From contig BQMF02000388.1 in assembly GCA_027922465.2 (NCBI GenBank), positions 124,001-188,000 on the forward strand: a stretch of 64,000 bases of DNA, given 5' to 3'. How positions within the stretch are numbered: position 1 is the stretch's first letter; every line of letters starts with the position of its first letter. Below the pieces are notes generated by a model. It was given only the letters and a program-made list of their open reading frames with translations. It had not been told where the DNA came from and ran no database searches. Shown in pieces: positions 11,243-20,705 of this stretch. The translations under genes were made by a program, and so were the position numbers. Source of the DNA: Turritopsis dohrnii (Eukaryota > Cnidaria > Hydrozoa > Anthoathecata > Oceaniidae).

Positions 11243-12865
11243 CTAAAACATTTTCCTTAAACGAGCATACTCATCTTTAACTGTGTTGTTACAGGTGAAG
11301 ACAGACTTAACGTATTTTCCTGTGAAGTGTAAACCATTTATTGACTTGACCCTGCTCATAGCAACATACATCTGTCCTGGATTAAATTTTCTCTGCTTCA
11401 CTAAATTAAAACTGACGACAGCCTCATCAAGAGTCAAACCTTGTACCTTGTGTACAGTGCATGCACAAGACAGCATTAATGGAAACTGGGTTCGTTTCAC
11501 CATTGGTGACATGGAGCTTCCTTTTCGGATATGAAAGTTAGCTTCAGCACCCTCAATAGGAACACAATTGTTCAAAAGGGCATAAGGGTCATTAACTCGC
11601 TTTTTATGACCAGCATTTTCATCATCGAACTTAATGTACACTAATCTGCATGTGTTATCTCTTATAGAAATATGGAAAACTGTTCCTATTTGACCATTTG
11701 ACAAACGATCTTCAATATCTATATTAGTTGTTAGCATAACTCGTGCACCAATTTTAATTTCTAAACATGTTGCTAGACCACCAGTATCACTCTGTTGTCT
11801 ATTTTTTAGCGATTCTATTTCTCTCTGAGTTATATTTTTCGGGAAAAGATCAATTGAAGGAATACAAATTTGGGTTGTGCTGAGCAAATTAAGCATTAAT
11901 ATATTATGAGAATTGACAGATATATTTTCAGCAAATAAATGTAAGCCATGGATTGGATAATTCTCATCTTCTTTGGAAATAAATCTTGATTTAACCAAGT
12001 TTTCACTAGTATCTCCTAACTCACCAACACGGATGTTATTCAACAAATCAATAAAAACAGTATCACCTATTTGTCGCATTGCTTCTGTAAATTCAGCTAG
12101 CTTAAATAAATGCCACAACTTAAAAACACTAATGTGGGGACCACTTGTGCTAAAAACTGGTTTTGCCATAACTGGTGGCAATTGGTACAAGTCTCCACAA
12201 ACAATTAAACTTTTTTCAGCAAAGAGGAGCTGTTCTGAAGTGCCATAAATTTCACAAAGTCGCTGATGAATTTGCAATAACAGCTTTGATGATACCATAA
12301 ATATTTCATCAATTATGAATAAGGAAATATCTGATAACTTATTCCTAATCACATTTCGTCGCCTATCACTAAGTGGTGTAAAATTATTAACAGGTATACA
12401 CAGCCCAACGTGGATAGTTTTTCCTTCAATGTTTATTGAGGCTATTCCAGTTGGAGCAATTTTCTGTACTCTTGGTTTATCAATTTCACCACCTTTATGT
12501 ACCAGTATTTTGCTTAATACATGGTATATACATTTTATCAGGTGAGATTTACCAACACCACCACCACCTGTCAAAAATATGTACAATGGATCAATCGGAA
12601 TCACAACCAAGGGATTCATACGCTGAACAGTTTTCTTGCCCCAATTCAGAACAACATCAAAAACTTCTTTTGGCCTTTTACTTAATGAAGCAATATTATT
12701 GTTCAATTCCCAATTACTTATAAACTGCACAAAATAATTTGATGGTGGTGAATCTATATCAACTAATTGATTTTCGACATGATGACACATAATCACAAAC
12801 ACTTTCAGATTCACTTTCCACAATTTCATCAAGCACCTCCTCATTTTTTTGTTGGGCAAATGCAT
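11243..12865 (-). pseudogene. Helentron 1 Pif1-like helicase domain
   Basis: A 5'-3' superfamily 1 DNA helicase that would unwind the transposon strand during rolling-circle transposition. The 540-codon frame shows Walker A GGGGVGKSH (about residue 100-108), motif Ia APTGIASINI, Walker B FIIDE (183-187), motif III GDLYQLPPV (224-232), TEAMRQ, and the C-terminal HKVQGLTLDEAV with GQMYVAMSRVKSI. All core motifs look intact. The first 25-30 codons are out of frame: the preceding segment (12759-13112, ending near EEVLDEIVESESESVCDYVSS) crosses into this frame near 12775 by a frameshift. It ends by frameshift just before the endonuclease. Confidence 0.85.
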
Positions 12866-13578
12866 CCTGATTATGTGTTAGATCAGACCTGTAACTCCTT
12901 ACTAGAAAGTCAACTTTATCTCCATAAGGTTCAAATATCTTTTTATTTCTGCTAACAACAGCATTAACTTCAGGATCATTCAACTTTGCAACATAAGACC
13001 CTGAAACACACAAATCAGTTTCTTCTGATCTAAACGGATAAAACAGCATGAGTAAATGGTGTGCAAATCTTTCTGGATATTTATGTTTGTTGGGTGTGTA
13101 GTATCGTAGCACTGTGTAGTATCGTAGACATAAGTTTGATGATTGTTGGGTAATAAGAATCTACATGATTGTGAATTGATACAACTTCTGTCAGAATGAC
13201 TGGCTGACTGTCATTTCCATCTTCACTTTCATCAGTATCAACCTTATAATATGCACAAAATTTAGGATAACACATGCCATCCAAGACACTAAATTTTCCT
13301 TTCATGAAACATTTGTCAGGTCTGTCTAAATATCAATCAAGCATATTGCGTCTAAATACATTTTCACTGTCTTCTGGTAATTCCTGAATTTCAGTTTCAG
13401 ATTTGAAGATACGAAATCTTTTATCTGGCATGTTTGTATTTACAAAAGATATAGCAGGAAAGCATTTTTGCAACCATAACTCTGGCATTATATGATAAAC
13501 AGCTTCTTGTACAGAATACTTCCTGTTACTACTGTAAGCTTTTGCAACTTTAACTAATGTATCAAACACAGAAAATTC
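12759..13578 (-). pseudogene. Helentron 1 linker between Rep and helicase
   Basis: Decayed but continuous Helentron sequence in shifting frames: FSVFDTLVKVAKAYSSNRKY, then QEAVYHIMPELWLQKCFPA, then KGKFSVLDGMCYPKFCAYY, then YPERFAHHLLMLFYPFRSEE. The QEAVYHxMPELWL segment recurs in copy 2 near 30600-30650, confirming homology. The left neighbour of this segment in the protein is at 18319, across the DIRS insertion. A 14-base motif (GTGTAGTATCGTAG on the plus strand) is repeated near 13096-13127 where the frame is lost. Confidence 0.7.
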
Positions 13579-13690
13579 GAGAATTTTATTAGGGCCCGTT
13601 AGGGCCTGATATAAAATTCTGATTTTATGAGATAAAATCAGAAGCCGATTTCATTATGCCGAATGGACCTGTATTTGTTACAGGTGTCCT
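13572..13690. repeat. DIRS 3' terminal region and inverted terminal repeat
   Basis: The outer part (13579-13640, with AGGGCCCGTTAGGGCCTGAT) is complementary to 13965-14023 of the internal region. The inner part (about 13628-13690) is the inverted copy of the 5' end at 18236-18318. It sits directly against Helentron sequence coding FSVFDTLV. Confidence 0.8.
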
Positions 13691-13813
13691 TTCAAGGGAA
13701 AGGATCTTTATTGTGAAACAAGCAAATTATAAGAAGGGTTTCCAGAATGAGAAATGGGACTGAAATATATGTTTAACTAGCGTTTATTACTTCATGAACA
13801 AAATATATGATTT

Positions 13814-13875
13814 CTACTTTTTCCTCCATCGTCCACTACGATAACCACCACCACGATTTCCACCACGATGTGCAC
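13814..13875 (-). CDS. DIRS Gag 3' exon: RGG-rich tail (predicted)
   Basis: A 62-nt exon lies between the internal complementary region and the 3' terminal repeat. After a pyrimidine-containing acceptor (TTCTTATTCTCTGTAAATAG) it reads GAHRGGNRGGGYRSGRWRKK and TAG, once one base from the Gag 5' exon is supplied. The phase fits exactly: the 5' exon has 351 codons plus one base, and this exon has two bases plus 19 codons and the stop. RGG boxes bind RNA, which suits a nucleocapsid tail. Two AATAAA signals follow on the minus strand (complement of TTTATT at 13783-13788 and 13707-13712). Not proven without a transcript, but chance RGG content next to a good acceptor in the right phase is unlikely. 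Confidence 0.6.
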
Positions 13876-13964
13876 CTATTTACAGAGAATAAGAAATATT
13901 AGTTTTTGCGTGTAAATAAGTGCATTGATTTCCTTGTGGGAGGTTGTAAGGCTGGGAAATGACA

Positions 13965-14106
13965 TAAAATCTCATAAAATCAGAATTTTATATCAGGCCC
14001 TAACGGGCCCTAATAAAATTCTCGAATTTTATTTCGGTAAAATCCGAAGCCAATTTCATTATGCCGAATGGACCTGTATTTATTACAGGGCCTTACGGCA
14101 GGACAT
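13965..14106. repeat. DIRS internal complementary region
   Basis: Left half complements the outer 3' end; right half (14024-14106, ending CTTACGGCAGGACATCC) complements the 5' end at 18236-18318. The two halves meet at GAATTTT (14024-14030), so the region is a template copy of the joined ends, as proposed for DIRS replication through a circle. Confidence 0.85.
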
Positions 14107-15238
14107 CCTTGTTCAAAGCTGCTGAAAGCAATGTAGTTTGATATTGCTGGCCTGGGCTAATAATCGTTTTGTGGTAATGTCTTTGCCAGACCGATTCACA
14201 CTTCCAGTTTCCCATTTTAAGAATTTCCTTAATAGGGGTGCCTAAGATCTTTCCTTTAGAAGAGGTGGCACCACGGACCGAGTGTGCCTGAAAAATACTA
14301 GTGTCTATTCCTGACATGGCTAATGTTTCTTTAATCCATCTTGCTATTGTGGGGGTGCTTGCTGGCCCATGTGGTTTTACATGACACAACAATAACTGAG
14401 AGTGATTGTTTGATCTCCATGTTTGAGTTACCTCTAAATAATGCTCTAGGGCTGTGTATGGGCATAAATCTGTATCATGGGGAAAAGGAAAAAATTTTAT
14501 CGGTGGCGGATTCTTCCCCTGTTTTGAATGTTTGACAGTTTTCCCTAGTTGAAATTTGTATTCTTGGTTGGTTTTAGTCATAAATCTTATATCAAGGGTT
14601 TTTAACTCTGATGATCTGGTTGTAGCTGTTAGTGCTAACAGCATGGCGAGTTTAAGAGTTAGCTCTTTAGCGCTTAACTCCACATAGGGTGACATCTTTT
14701 TTAGTTGTAGAAGTACTCGTTCTACATCCCACACTGATGTATACCTAGGTTGCGGTGGTCTTTCGTTAGAGACTCCTTTTAATAGGGCAACTACTTTCGG
14801 ATGTGTTCCTACTTTATATCCTTCTATGGGCTCGTGAAACGCTGATATTGCTGATCTATGATTGTTGATGGTACGATATTCATATTTTTGAGAATAAAGG
14901 TCTGCCAAATAATTTAGTATAATGTCTAAAGAGCACTGAAGTGGATCAGCTTGTTTTTGATTACACCAGCTACTAAATTTCGTCCAGGCTGAATGGTAAT
15001 TGCGTCTTGTTCCCTCCCTCCTAGATTTTGAGATAAGTGTGGTAGCTTGTTCTGAAATTCCTTTTGTTTTGCTTTCTTCCCTGATACAAGCCATGCTGCT
15101 AGATGCAGTGTCTGGTTCTGAATTAATGGGTGGTTGTTCCCTTCTGGGTTTGTGAGCAGATGATTGGTTTGAGGTAGAAGGACTGGACTTCTTATTGACA
15201 TTTCCAGAAGGAGAGGATACCATGTCTGAGATGGCCAC
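14093..15238 (-). CDS. DIRS tyrosine recombinase
   Basis: 381 codons. It would integrate the circular DNA copy without cutting a target duplication. Catalytic residues are all visible: Arg 208 (TATTRSSEL), His 319 and Arg 322 (AHSVRGATS), Trp 345 (GNWKCESVW) and the nucleophile Tyr 355 (RHYHK). The N-terminal half has a SAM-like core-binding segment (RRNYHSAWTKFSSWCNQKQ, about 79-97). The first 105 codons overlap the 3' end of the RT frame in another frame, as is common in DIRS elements. The last codons run into the internal complementary region. No stops or shifts, so the protein looks intact. Confidence 0.92.
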   Translation of the reverse strand: MAISDMVSSPSGNVNKKSSPSTSNQSSAHKPRREQPPINSEPDTASSSMACIREESKTKGISEQATTLISKSRREGTRRNYHSAWTKFSSWCNQKQADPLQCSLDIILNYLADLYSQKYEYRTINNHRSAISAFHEPIEGYKVGTHPKVVALLKGVSNERPPQPRYTSVWDVERVLLQLKKMSPYVELSAKELTLKLAMLLALTATTRSSELKTLDIRFMTKTNQEYKFQLGKTVKHSKQGKNPPPIKFFPFPHDTDLCPYTALEHYLEVTQTWRSNNHSQLLLCHVKPHGPASTPTIARWIKETLAMSGIDTSIFQAHSVRGATSSKGKILGTPIKEILKMGNWKCESVWQRHYHKTIISPGQQYQTTLLSAALNKDVLP

Positions 15239-17037
15239 ACTGGTGTAACAATGATCATGTTATTTTGATGATATGATGTTTTCGCTAGGGTTTTCCCTAT
15301 TAGATTGAACGGCGGGAACGCATAGGGGAACATTTTTGACCAGTTTTGGGAGAATGCATTTGTTCCTGAGCTCTTGGGGTCTCTCTTCCAGCTTATGTAT
15401 AAGGGAAGTTGATGGTTTAAGAGTGATGCAAATAGGTCTATTGTCGGGATGCCTACTTTTTGACATATTTCCTGAAATGTCCTTGGGTTTAGTCTCCATT
15501 CGCTGGAGTTCTTTTGTCTCGATTCCCAGTCCGCTACTACGTTTAGTTCTGAGGGGATGTATTCCGCTGTACAGGTTATTCCCTTGTTCAGAAGATATGA
15601 CCATATCGATTTCGTGATTCTTGTCATTTCTGGGTTCTTGGTTCCACCCATGTTTACTAGGTAGGCTAACGCGCAAGTGTTGTTGATTTGTAAATGTATC
15701 GATGTTACTTGTTTGTCCCTGGTGAATGTTTTCACTGCATATTCTACTGCTATCAGTTCTAGCATGTTTATGTGGAGATGTCTTTGTTCCTGACCCCATG
15801 CTCCCCCTGTGGATATTTCCTGACAAGCAGCTCCCCACCCTTGCATTGATGCATCTGATGATATCACCAGTTCTGGGGGTTTCATGGTTATGGCCTTCCC
15901 ATTGTGGATAGTTATGTTCTCTATCCACCAATGTAGTTCCAGACGTGCCTCCCGTTTTAGGGTTATCACTGCCTCGTATGGTAAGTTTTTGTTCAGGGCT
16001 ATCATCTGTTCCCTTTGCAGGTTCCTTAATTGTAAAGGCGCTGGGGTGAATGCTGGACTGGTAGCTCTGAGTTTCCCGATCAGCTTTGCAAGACTTCTGA
16101 GAGTTATGGTTTTGGTTTTCAGTGTTTTTTGGCATAAGTCTGTCAGTTTTGTTATTTTTTCTGTCGGAATGGATAATGTCAAAGTTTTGCTGTTGATCAT
16201 CACTCCCAGAAACTCTATTTCTGTTGTCGGTGTGACCATCGACTTTTCGTAGTTGATCACAAACCCCAGAGCTTCCAGTAGATGGAGGACAGAGTCTCGC
16301 GCCATCAGTATTTCTTCCAGCGATGAGCCTACTATTAGCATGTCGTCTATGTATATTATCATGCGGATATTCAACCTTCTCAGTATTGTGATTGGGATTC
16401 TTAGTAACTTTGTGAATATCCTGGGGCATGGGCCTAGACCAAACATGAGACAAATGAACTCGTACAGGTTTCCTTCCCATAGAAATCGAACATGTTTCCT
16501 GGATTTTTGGTTTAAGGGGGCTACATAATATGCGTCTTTTAGGTCTATTTTTACCATGAAGTCGTTTGTTTTTAATATATTTTTTAAATCTTTCAGAGAC
16601 TCCATTTTGAATTTTTGATAGGGTATGTTCTCGTTCAGATGTCTCAGGTTTATGACGGGTCGATATTTCCCTACTTCTTTCTTTTCTCTTAGGAAGATGC
16701 TGCTTACAAATTGATTTTGTACAGGCTTTACTTTTGTTATGGCTCCTTTGTCTAACATACTTCGAACTTCTTTTGACAGAATGTCTTTTTTGTGTTTTTC
16801 CATTTGTATTTGTGGAGGAGCATGTTTTTGTTGTGGTGTTGTAAAGAAGGGTATCTCCCACCCCAAAACTATGGAGAGTATTTCTGGGTTTGACGTGATT
16901 TTCCGCCATTGGGTTTGGAAATGTTTCAATCTTCCTGCTATGGGGATTTTCTTGTATTTTATCTCTGGGAATAATTTTTGAATTATTGGGTGAGCATGGC
17001 TTCTTAAATTTTGTTCTGTGGGAAGCATGTTCGACAA
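14926..17037 (-). CDS. DIRS reverse transcriptase-RNase H, with C-terminal DIRS domain
   Basis: 703 codons. RT: KIDLKDAYY (first Asp about 165), FGLGPCPRIFTK (199-210) and YIDDM (229-233). RNase H: SSDASMQGWGAA (Asp 395), MLELIAVEYAV (Glu 427), LQINNTCALAYL, and VADWESR (Asp 503). The third position is usually Asp-Asn in this family, but here it is Asn-Asn (about residue 452), which could cripple RNase H. The C-terminal segment PTIDLFASLLNHQLPLYISW with FPPFNLIGK is the conserved DIRS region sometimes compared with Dam-type methyltransferases. It overlaps the recombinase frame by 313 nt. The ATG at 17037 lies inside the predicted Gag intron, so translation probably uses unspliced RNA. Confidence 0.9.
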   Translation of the reverse strand: MSNMLPTEQNLRSHAHPIIQKLFPEIKYKKIPIAGRLKHFQTQWRKITSNPEILSIVLGWEIPFFTTPQQKHAPPQIQMEKHKKDILSKEVRSMLDKGAITKVKPVQNQFVSSIFLREKKEVGKYRPVINLRHLNENIPYQKFKMESLKDLKNILKTNDFMVKIDLKDAYYVAPLNQKSRKHVRFLWEGNLYEFICLMFGLGPCPRIFTKLLRIPITILRRLNIRMIIYIDDMLIVGSSLEEILMARDSVLHLLEALGFVINYEKSMVTPTTEIEFLGVMINSKTLTLSIPTEKITKLTDLCQKTLKTKTITLRSLAKLIGKLRATSPAFTPAPLQLRNLQREQMIALNKNLPYEAVITLKREARLELHWWIENITIHNGKAITMKPPELVISSDASMQGWGAACQEISTGGAWGQEQRHLHINMLELIAVEYAVKTFTRDKQVTSIHLQINNTCALAYLVNMGGTKNPEMTRITKSIWSYLLNKGITCTAEYIPSELNVVADWESRQKNSSEWRLNPRTFQEICQKVGIPTIDLFASLLNHQLPLYISWKRDPKSSGTNAFSQNWSKMFPYAFPPFNLIGKTLAKTSYHQNNMIIVTPVWPSQTWYPLLLEMSIRSPVLLPQTNHLLTNPEGNNHPLIQNQTLHLAAWLVSGKKAKQKEFQNKLPHLSQNLGGREQDAITIQPGRNLVAGVIKNKLIHFSAL

Positions 17038-17070
17038 AGGAGTGTGTGGATGGAAAACTAGAGGTCTTAC

Positions 17071-18124
17071 CTCTGTTTTGGTTGTTAGAATCTGTTCTTA
17101 AGATGAAGCGTCCGACTTTTGGCCCCCCACCATGTGACGCCTCAGTGTGTGGGGCTTGTTGAAAGGGCTCTTTCCTGTGTCGGTGAACAGGGGGTGCTAA
17201 GCCACGAGCAATCGACTTGTCATCTCGTCTAAACTTCCGCTCTATTTTCTTCTCAAAATCTTTACCAAACAGGAGATCATTACATTTCTCTAGCTCCTCT
17301 TTGTATTCGTCTTTTATTATGCCTTTTGCTTTTGAATCGCTCTTGGTTATGGCTCCTAGTATTGAGCGACGTCTCTGAAAGTTAATAGCTCCTTGAGCCT
17401 GTCCCAGCAAAATTACAGACTGTTCAATTGCTTGGGAGAACGTAAAAGGATCGAATTCCATTTCTGTATCTTCTGATTGTTTGAATTCATCTAGTTGATG
17501 TAGGACCTTAGTTAGTGGACCATAAACATCTCGTACTTCCGAGTTTATTCGAGCTAGTTGTTTGTCTCTGGTTATTTCAAAGCTATTACCAGTCTCATTG
17601 AGTATGTTAGATATGAAATTGTCTAGTTTCAACGGTTCCTTGATGTTTCTTGGAACTGGATTATTTACCAAAATGTTGTCTTGAATGTCTTTATCTGATA
17701 TATATTTCGTATTGTTGGCATATTGAGCTAAGTCTTCATTAAGGCTCCATGCATTCTTTTCTTTTGTTGTTATTATTTCAAAGCGTGAAATATGCTTCTT
17801 TGAAGGAGGTGAATGGGATCGTGAGTATGAGCTCGATCTTGATGAGCTGTTGTCAGCAGAACCAGAGGAATAACTTGATGTGGATTCTGGCGAAGTAGAG
17901 GGGGAGCGTTTTCTTTTTCCCCTCCTTCTGCTTCTAGACCGCCTCCTTCCTCTCCTTTCATTTCTCGGAGTACTCCTTTCAGTGGCTATGTGCCCTGAGG
18001 TATGTTCTGGTGGAGGAGTTGTGTTATCATCGTTTATATTGCTTGGGGATCGGGTTACGTCGTTAACTTCCGCCCCTGCTCCATTTTCTATCGCATTAAC
18101 TAAAGAGTTTGTTTGCCCATCCAT
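17071..18124 (-). CDS. DIRS Gag-like protein, main exon
   Basis: ATG at 18124 opens a frame whose first 350 residues look like a DIRS ORF1 protein. It has an acidic start, an RS/SR-rich nuclear-type segment (about residues 55-110), then a helical core (DPFTFSQAIEQSVILLGQAQ, about 220-240) and RRDDKSIARGLAPPVHRHRK. At 17069-17070 there is a strong donor, CAGAG/GTAAGA. Splicing to 13875 would add an RGG tail and a stop for a 371-residue protein. Unspliced, the same frame stays open to 15260 (954 codons in all), but from 17037 down it overlaps the RT frame and its composition resembles an off-frame reading. Role: presumed RNA packaging. Confidence 0.7.
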
Positions 18125-18235
18125 CGTTGAACTTGTTTCACAACTGATTCTCTCGATATTTTAAGATAACTGGCGGTGGTGTGCGAATTATAAACAAAAA
18201 GCGACCGCCATCTTTAACGAGAGAATCAAGAGAGG

Positions 18236-18318
18236 ATGTCCTGCCGTAAGGCCCTGTAATAAATACAGGTCCATTCGGCATAATGAAATCGGCTTCGGAT
18301 TTTACCGAAATAAAATTC
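18236..18318. repeat. DIRS 5' inverted terminal repeat
   Basis: The minus strand reads from GAATTTTATTTCGGTAAAAT to CTTACGGCAGGACATCC. It is an inverted copy of 14024-14106 and, more loosely, of the 3' repeat at 13628-13690. The Helentron Rep frame reads into it (KEFEF, then element-derived residues). Confidence 0.8.
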
Positions 18319-19911
18319 AAACTCTTTTGCTTCACTTAATGCTTCTTGCATTGCAACATATGACTTATCTTCACATTTACTGAAATATGCACACATATAT
18401 GACACCGCTTTGTAGTAATTAAACACTGGTTGTATATCAAGATTTGCTTCCCATGCTGAAAGTCTTGAAGAAAAATAATTGTTCACAAAGCATGAACCTG
18501 AGGATCTTCGCAGATGCAAATGAAAGTCTTCATCAGGTGAAATAGAAAGAGCGGATTCATATTCTTTAAAAGTAATATCCATAGCATTCAAAATACCTTC
18601 AATAGAACCTATTTCTACATAGTTAGACTTTTGAGGATCTGAAAAGTTACTTTTACGGGGATTCAAATTTAAGTTTATGTAGGACTGAACTTTGTTCAAT
18701 ATGGTCTGACGCTTGCATAGAGATTCTTCTTTCTCTTCATCTGATATATTACTTGGTAGTGGTTCTGCAACTATAGTTCTTGCAGAAAAAAACTGACCGA
18801 ATCCAAACCTGCATTCCTTATTCTTATACGTTTTGCATGTTCTGGAGTGAGAATGAATCTGAAACGTATGAAAGTCAAAAAGCCGAGGATAAACCGTTTT
18901 ATCTGGTAATTCAGCAGAAATAATATTTTCAATATATTTTACGTATTCCTATTTTGTTTCTTTTGTTAACCTTGGCATATCAGCTGTCCAAATAAAACAG
19001 TGTATATGTGGACTTCCACGCACCTGAAATTCTACTCGTATAGAGTAATAAAGACATTTTCCAAGCTGTCCATCCATTACAATATTTTTAAAAAAACTTT
19101 CCACCCGGTACTGAAAATGTCTAGAAACTAAAACTGGATTATCATTTAAGAGATTACAGCGATCAAAATAAGACAATTGTTTAATCTCTTCTGCCGATAT
19201 GTCTCTTCCCTTCAGCATAGAAATAATGACTACTAGATCATCCCATCTTAAATCAGCCCAAGAAAGAGTCATAAAGTATGAAGGCAAACCTAATTGCTTC
19301 ACCATAGCTAAAACATCAGATAACATATTTTTCCAATATGCTGGTGTTCCTTTTATAGAACTCATAAACTTGTAAGCATCATCAGTCGATATCAGTCGAT
19401 ATTTTTTGATGACTTCATGAAAGTTTTTACTTAGCATCCCACCCGCAATATTTTTTCCGGCAACCTTACAGAGTGCTACTCTGATCTTATTTTTCAAATT
19501 TACTTGTTGAACTACATGATGAGCAAAAAATATGTAGTCTGAGTCTGAGGCAAACCTTTGAGTATAGTTTAAAAGACGCTGGTCAAAATATTTGATAGAA
19601 GACAATGGAATTTCTCTTTTAACCATATATCCGAATTTAACAGTAGGAAACAAATGAGGATGAGAAAGTTCTTCACAAAACTCATCTTCGATTATAGAGA
19701 CTGGTTTCTTTCCTTCTCCTGGTGCTAAAATGGCATTTTCATCATCAACCATAAGGTGTGGAACTTCTGATATCAATACAGTTTCATTTACACTTGATCT
19801 AAAAATGTTGAGAGGGTCTTCTTTTTTAAAATCTTCATCGAAAGTGTCTTCCAATGGAAGAATCATAGAAACATCTCTATCCATAACAAATTCAATTTTT
19901 AACTCAGACAT
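18319..19911 (-). pseudogene. Helentron 1 Rep (HUH nuclease) domain
   Basis: The rolling-circle initiator. The frame from 19911 carries KGTPAYWKNMLSDVLAMVKQ, then GLPSYFMTLSWADLRWDDL, and the two-His metal motif GSPHIHCFIW near its end. After a stop near 18949 and shifted sequence (18700-18948) the frame from 18699 gives SISPDEDFHLHLRR and QPVFNYYKAVSYMCAYFSK. YMCAY fits the Y-x3-Y active-site pair of Helitron Reps. Coding then passes KEFEF into the DIRS junction at 18318 and resumes at 13578. Several frameshifts make this a pseudogene, though both catalytic motifs survive. Confidence 0.8.
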
Positions 19912-20017
19912 TCTGTTATTGTTATGCTTGGGAATCTCAATAAATGAAGGAACAGTATTATCATGAATAAACGTAATGAGCAGTTTGCTAATGACATTTG
20001 CTCCAATATATCAGTAT

Positions 20018-20638
20018 TTATCTGAATGCCAGAGTAAAGGTAGTTGTTTTCCTTAAGAAATCCAAGCATGCTTTGATGAAATCAGAACGCACTGACTCAG
20101 AATACACATGAGAAAGATGTGTCAATTTGCGCTTTAGCTGAACAAATATTATGCTGCCAGTTTGTATTCCATGGGCCAGGGTATTGTAAATATCATCAGT
20201 CTCAACAGGAATGTTACAAATTAAGCCTTTGATTTTGGGAAACTGTCCTTTAGGCATAATTGCAATCTTGCTGAACAACAACCTTTTAGACACTAAAACT
20301 CTTTCCAATTTTCCAATATCACTTAAATGGCTAGGCAGATTAAAAAGTTGTAATTTGTTTTTTACACACTGAGATGGGATTTGATTTTTTCGAAATGCTT
20401 TAGTGCATGTGCTGCAGATGTAATTGTTACGATCGAAACTTTCAATAACTGTGAGATATAAAGTAACCAATAAATCGTAATTATGAAGTTTATATCGAAT
20501 CACTGAACGCTGATTCAAGCATCTGTTGCATGACACACAAATAAAATATGGACCACATGTTAAATCTTTTTTGAAGAATATCACCTTCTCTTCAATAGAT
20601 TTCTTCTTACAGTGCCTAAGCTTACTTACATCTCGCAT
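20018..20638 (-). pseudogene. Helentron 1 zinc module and DUF6570-type domain
   Basis: 206-codon frame. It starts with a Cys-rich stretch (CGPYFICVSCNRCLNQRSV), a second pair (CSTCTKAF), then PSQCVKNKLQLFNLP and the conserved IMPKGQFPKIKGLICNIPV. The last segment typifies the domain that precedes Rep in many Helitron polyproteins. The parallel sequence in copy 2 is at 32120-32724. The C-terminal end is cut by a frameshift, and the downstream residues continue towards the Rep frame. Confidence 0.7.
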
Positions 20639-20705
20639 TTTTCATTTAATCTTTTCGTACAGTTGTTTGTCCTTTTTAAGATTAGCATGTGTCTTTGTGC
20701 TTGTT

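Larger units (their letters stand above)
13579..18318 (-). mobile_element. DIRS-type tyrosine-recombinase retrotransposon, structurally complete
   Basis: The minus strand carries Gag, RT-RNase H and tyrosine recombinase frames, all open, and no integrase or aspartic protease. The 5' end (18318 to about 18236) is inverted relative to the 3' end (about 13628-13690), sharing GCCGATTTCATTATGCCGAA. An internal complementary region at about 13965-14106 is complementary to both termini joined together, which is diagnostic of DIRS. GAATTTT occurs at both host junctions (13572-13578 and 18312-18318 on the plus strand as AAAATTC) and at the joint in the internal region (14024-14030). No target duplication beyond this shared 7-mer. 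Inserted in the Rep gene of Helentron 1. About 4.74 kb. Confidence 0.9.

Noticed and set aside
15336..16981. Plus-strand frames across the DIRS RT region
   Set aside because: No recognisable domains; they are shadows of the minus-strand RT gene.
15260..18124. A single 954-residue Gag protein
   Set aside because: Only the first ~350 residues look Gag-like. The rest overlaps RT off-frame, and a strong donor lies at the end of the Gag-like part. Kept as a finding, not as a gene call.
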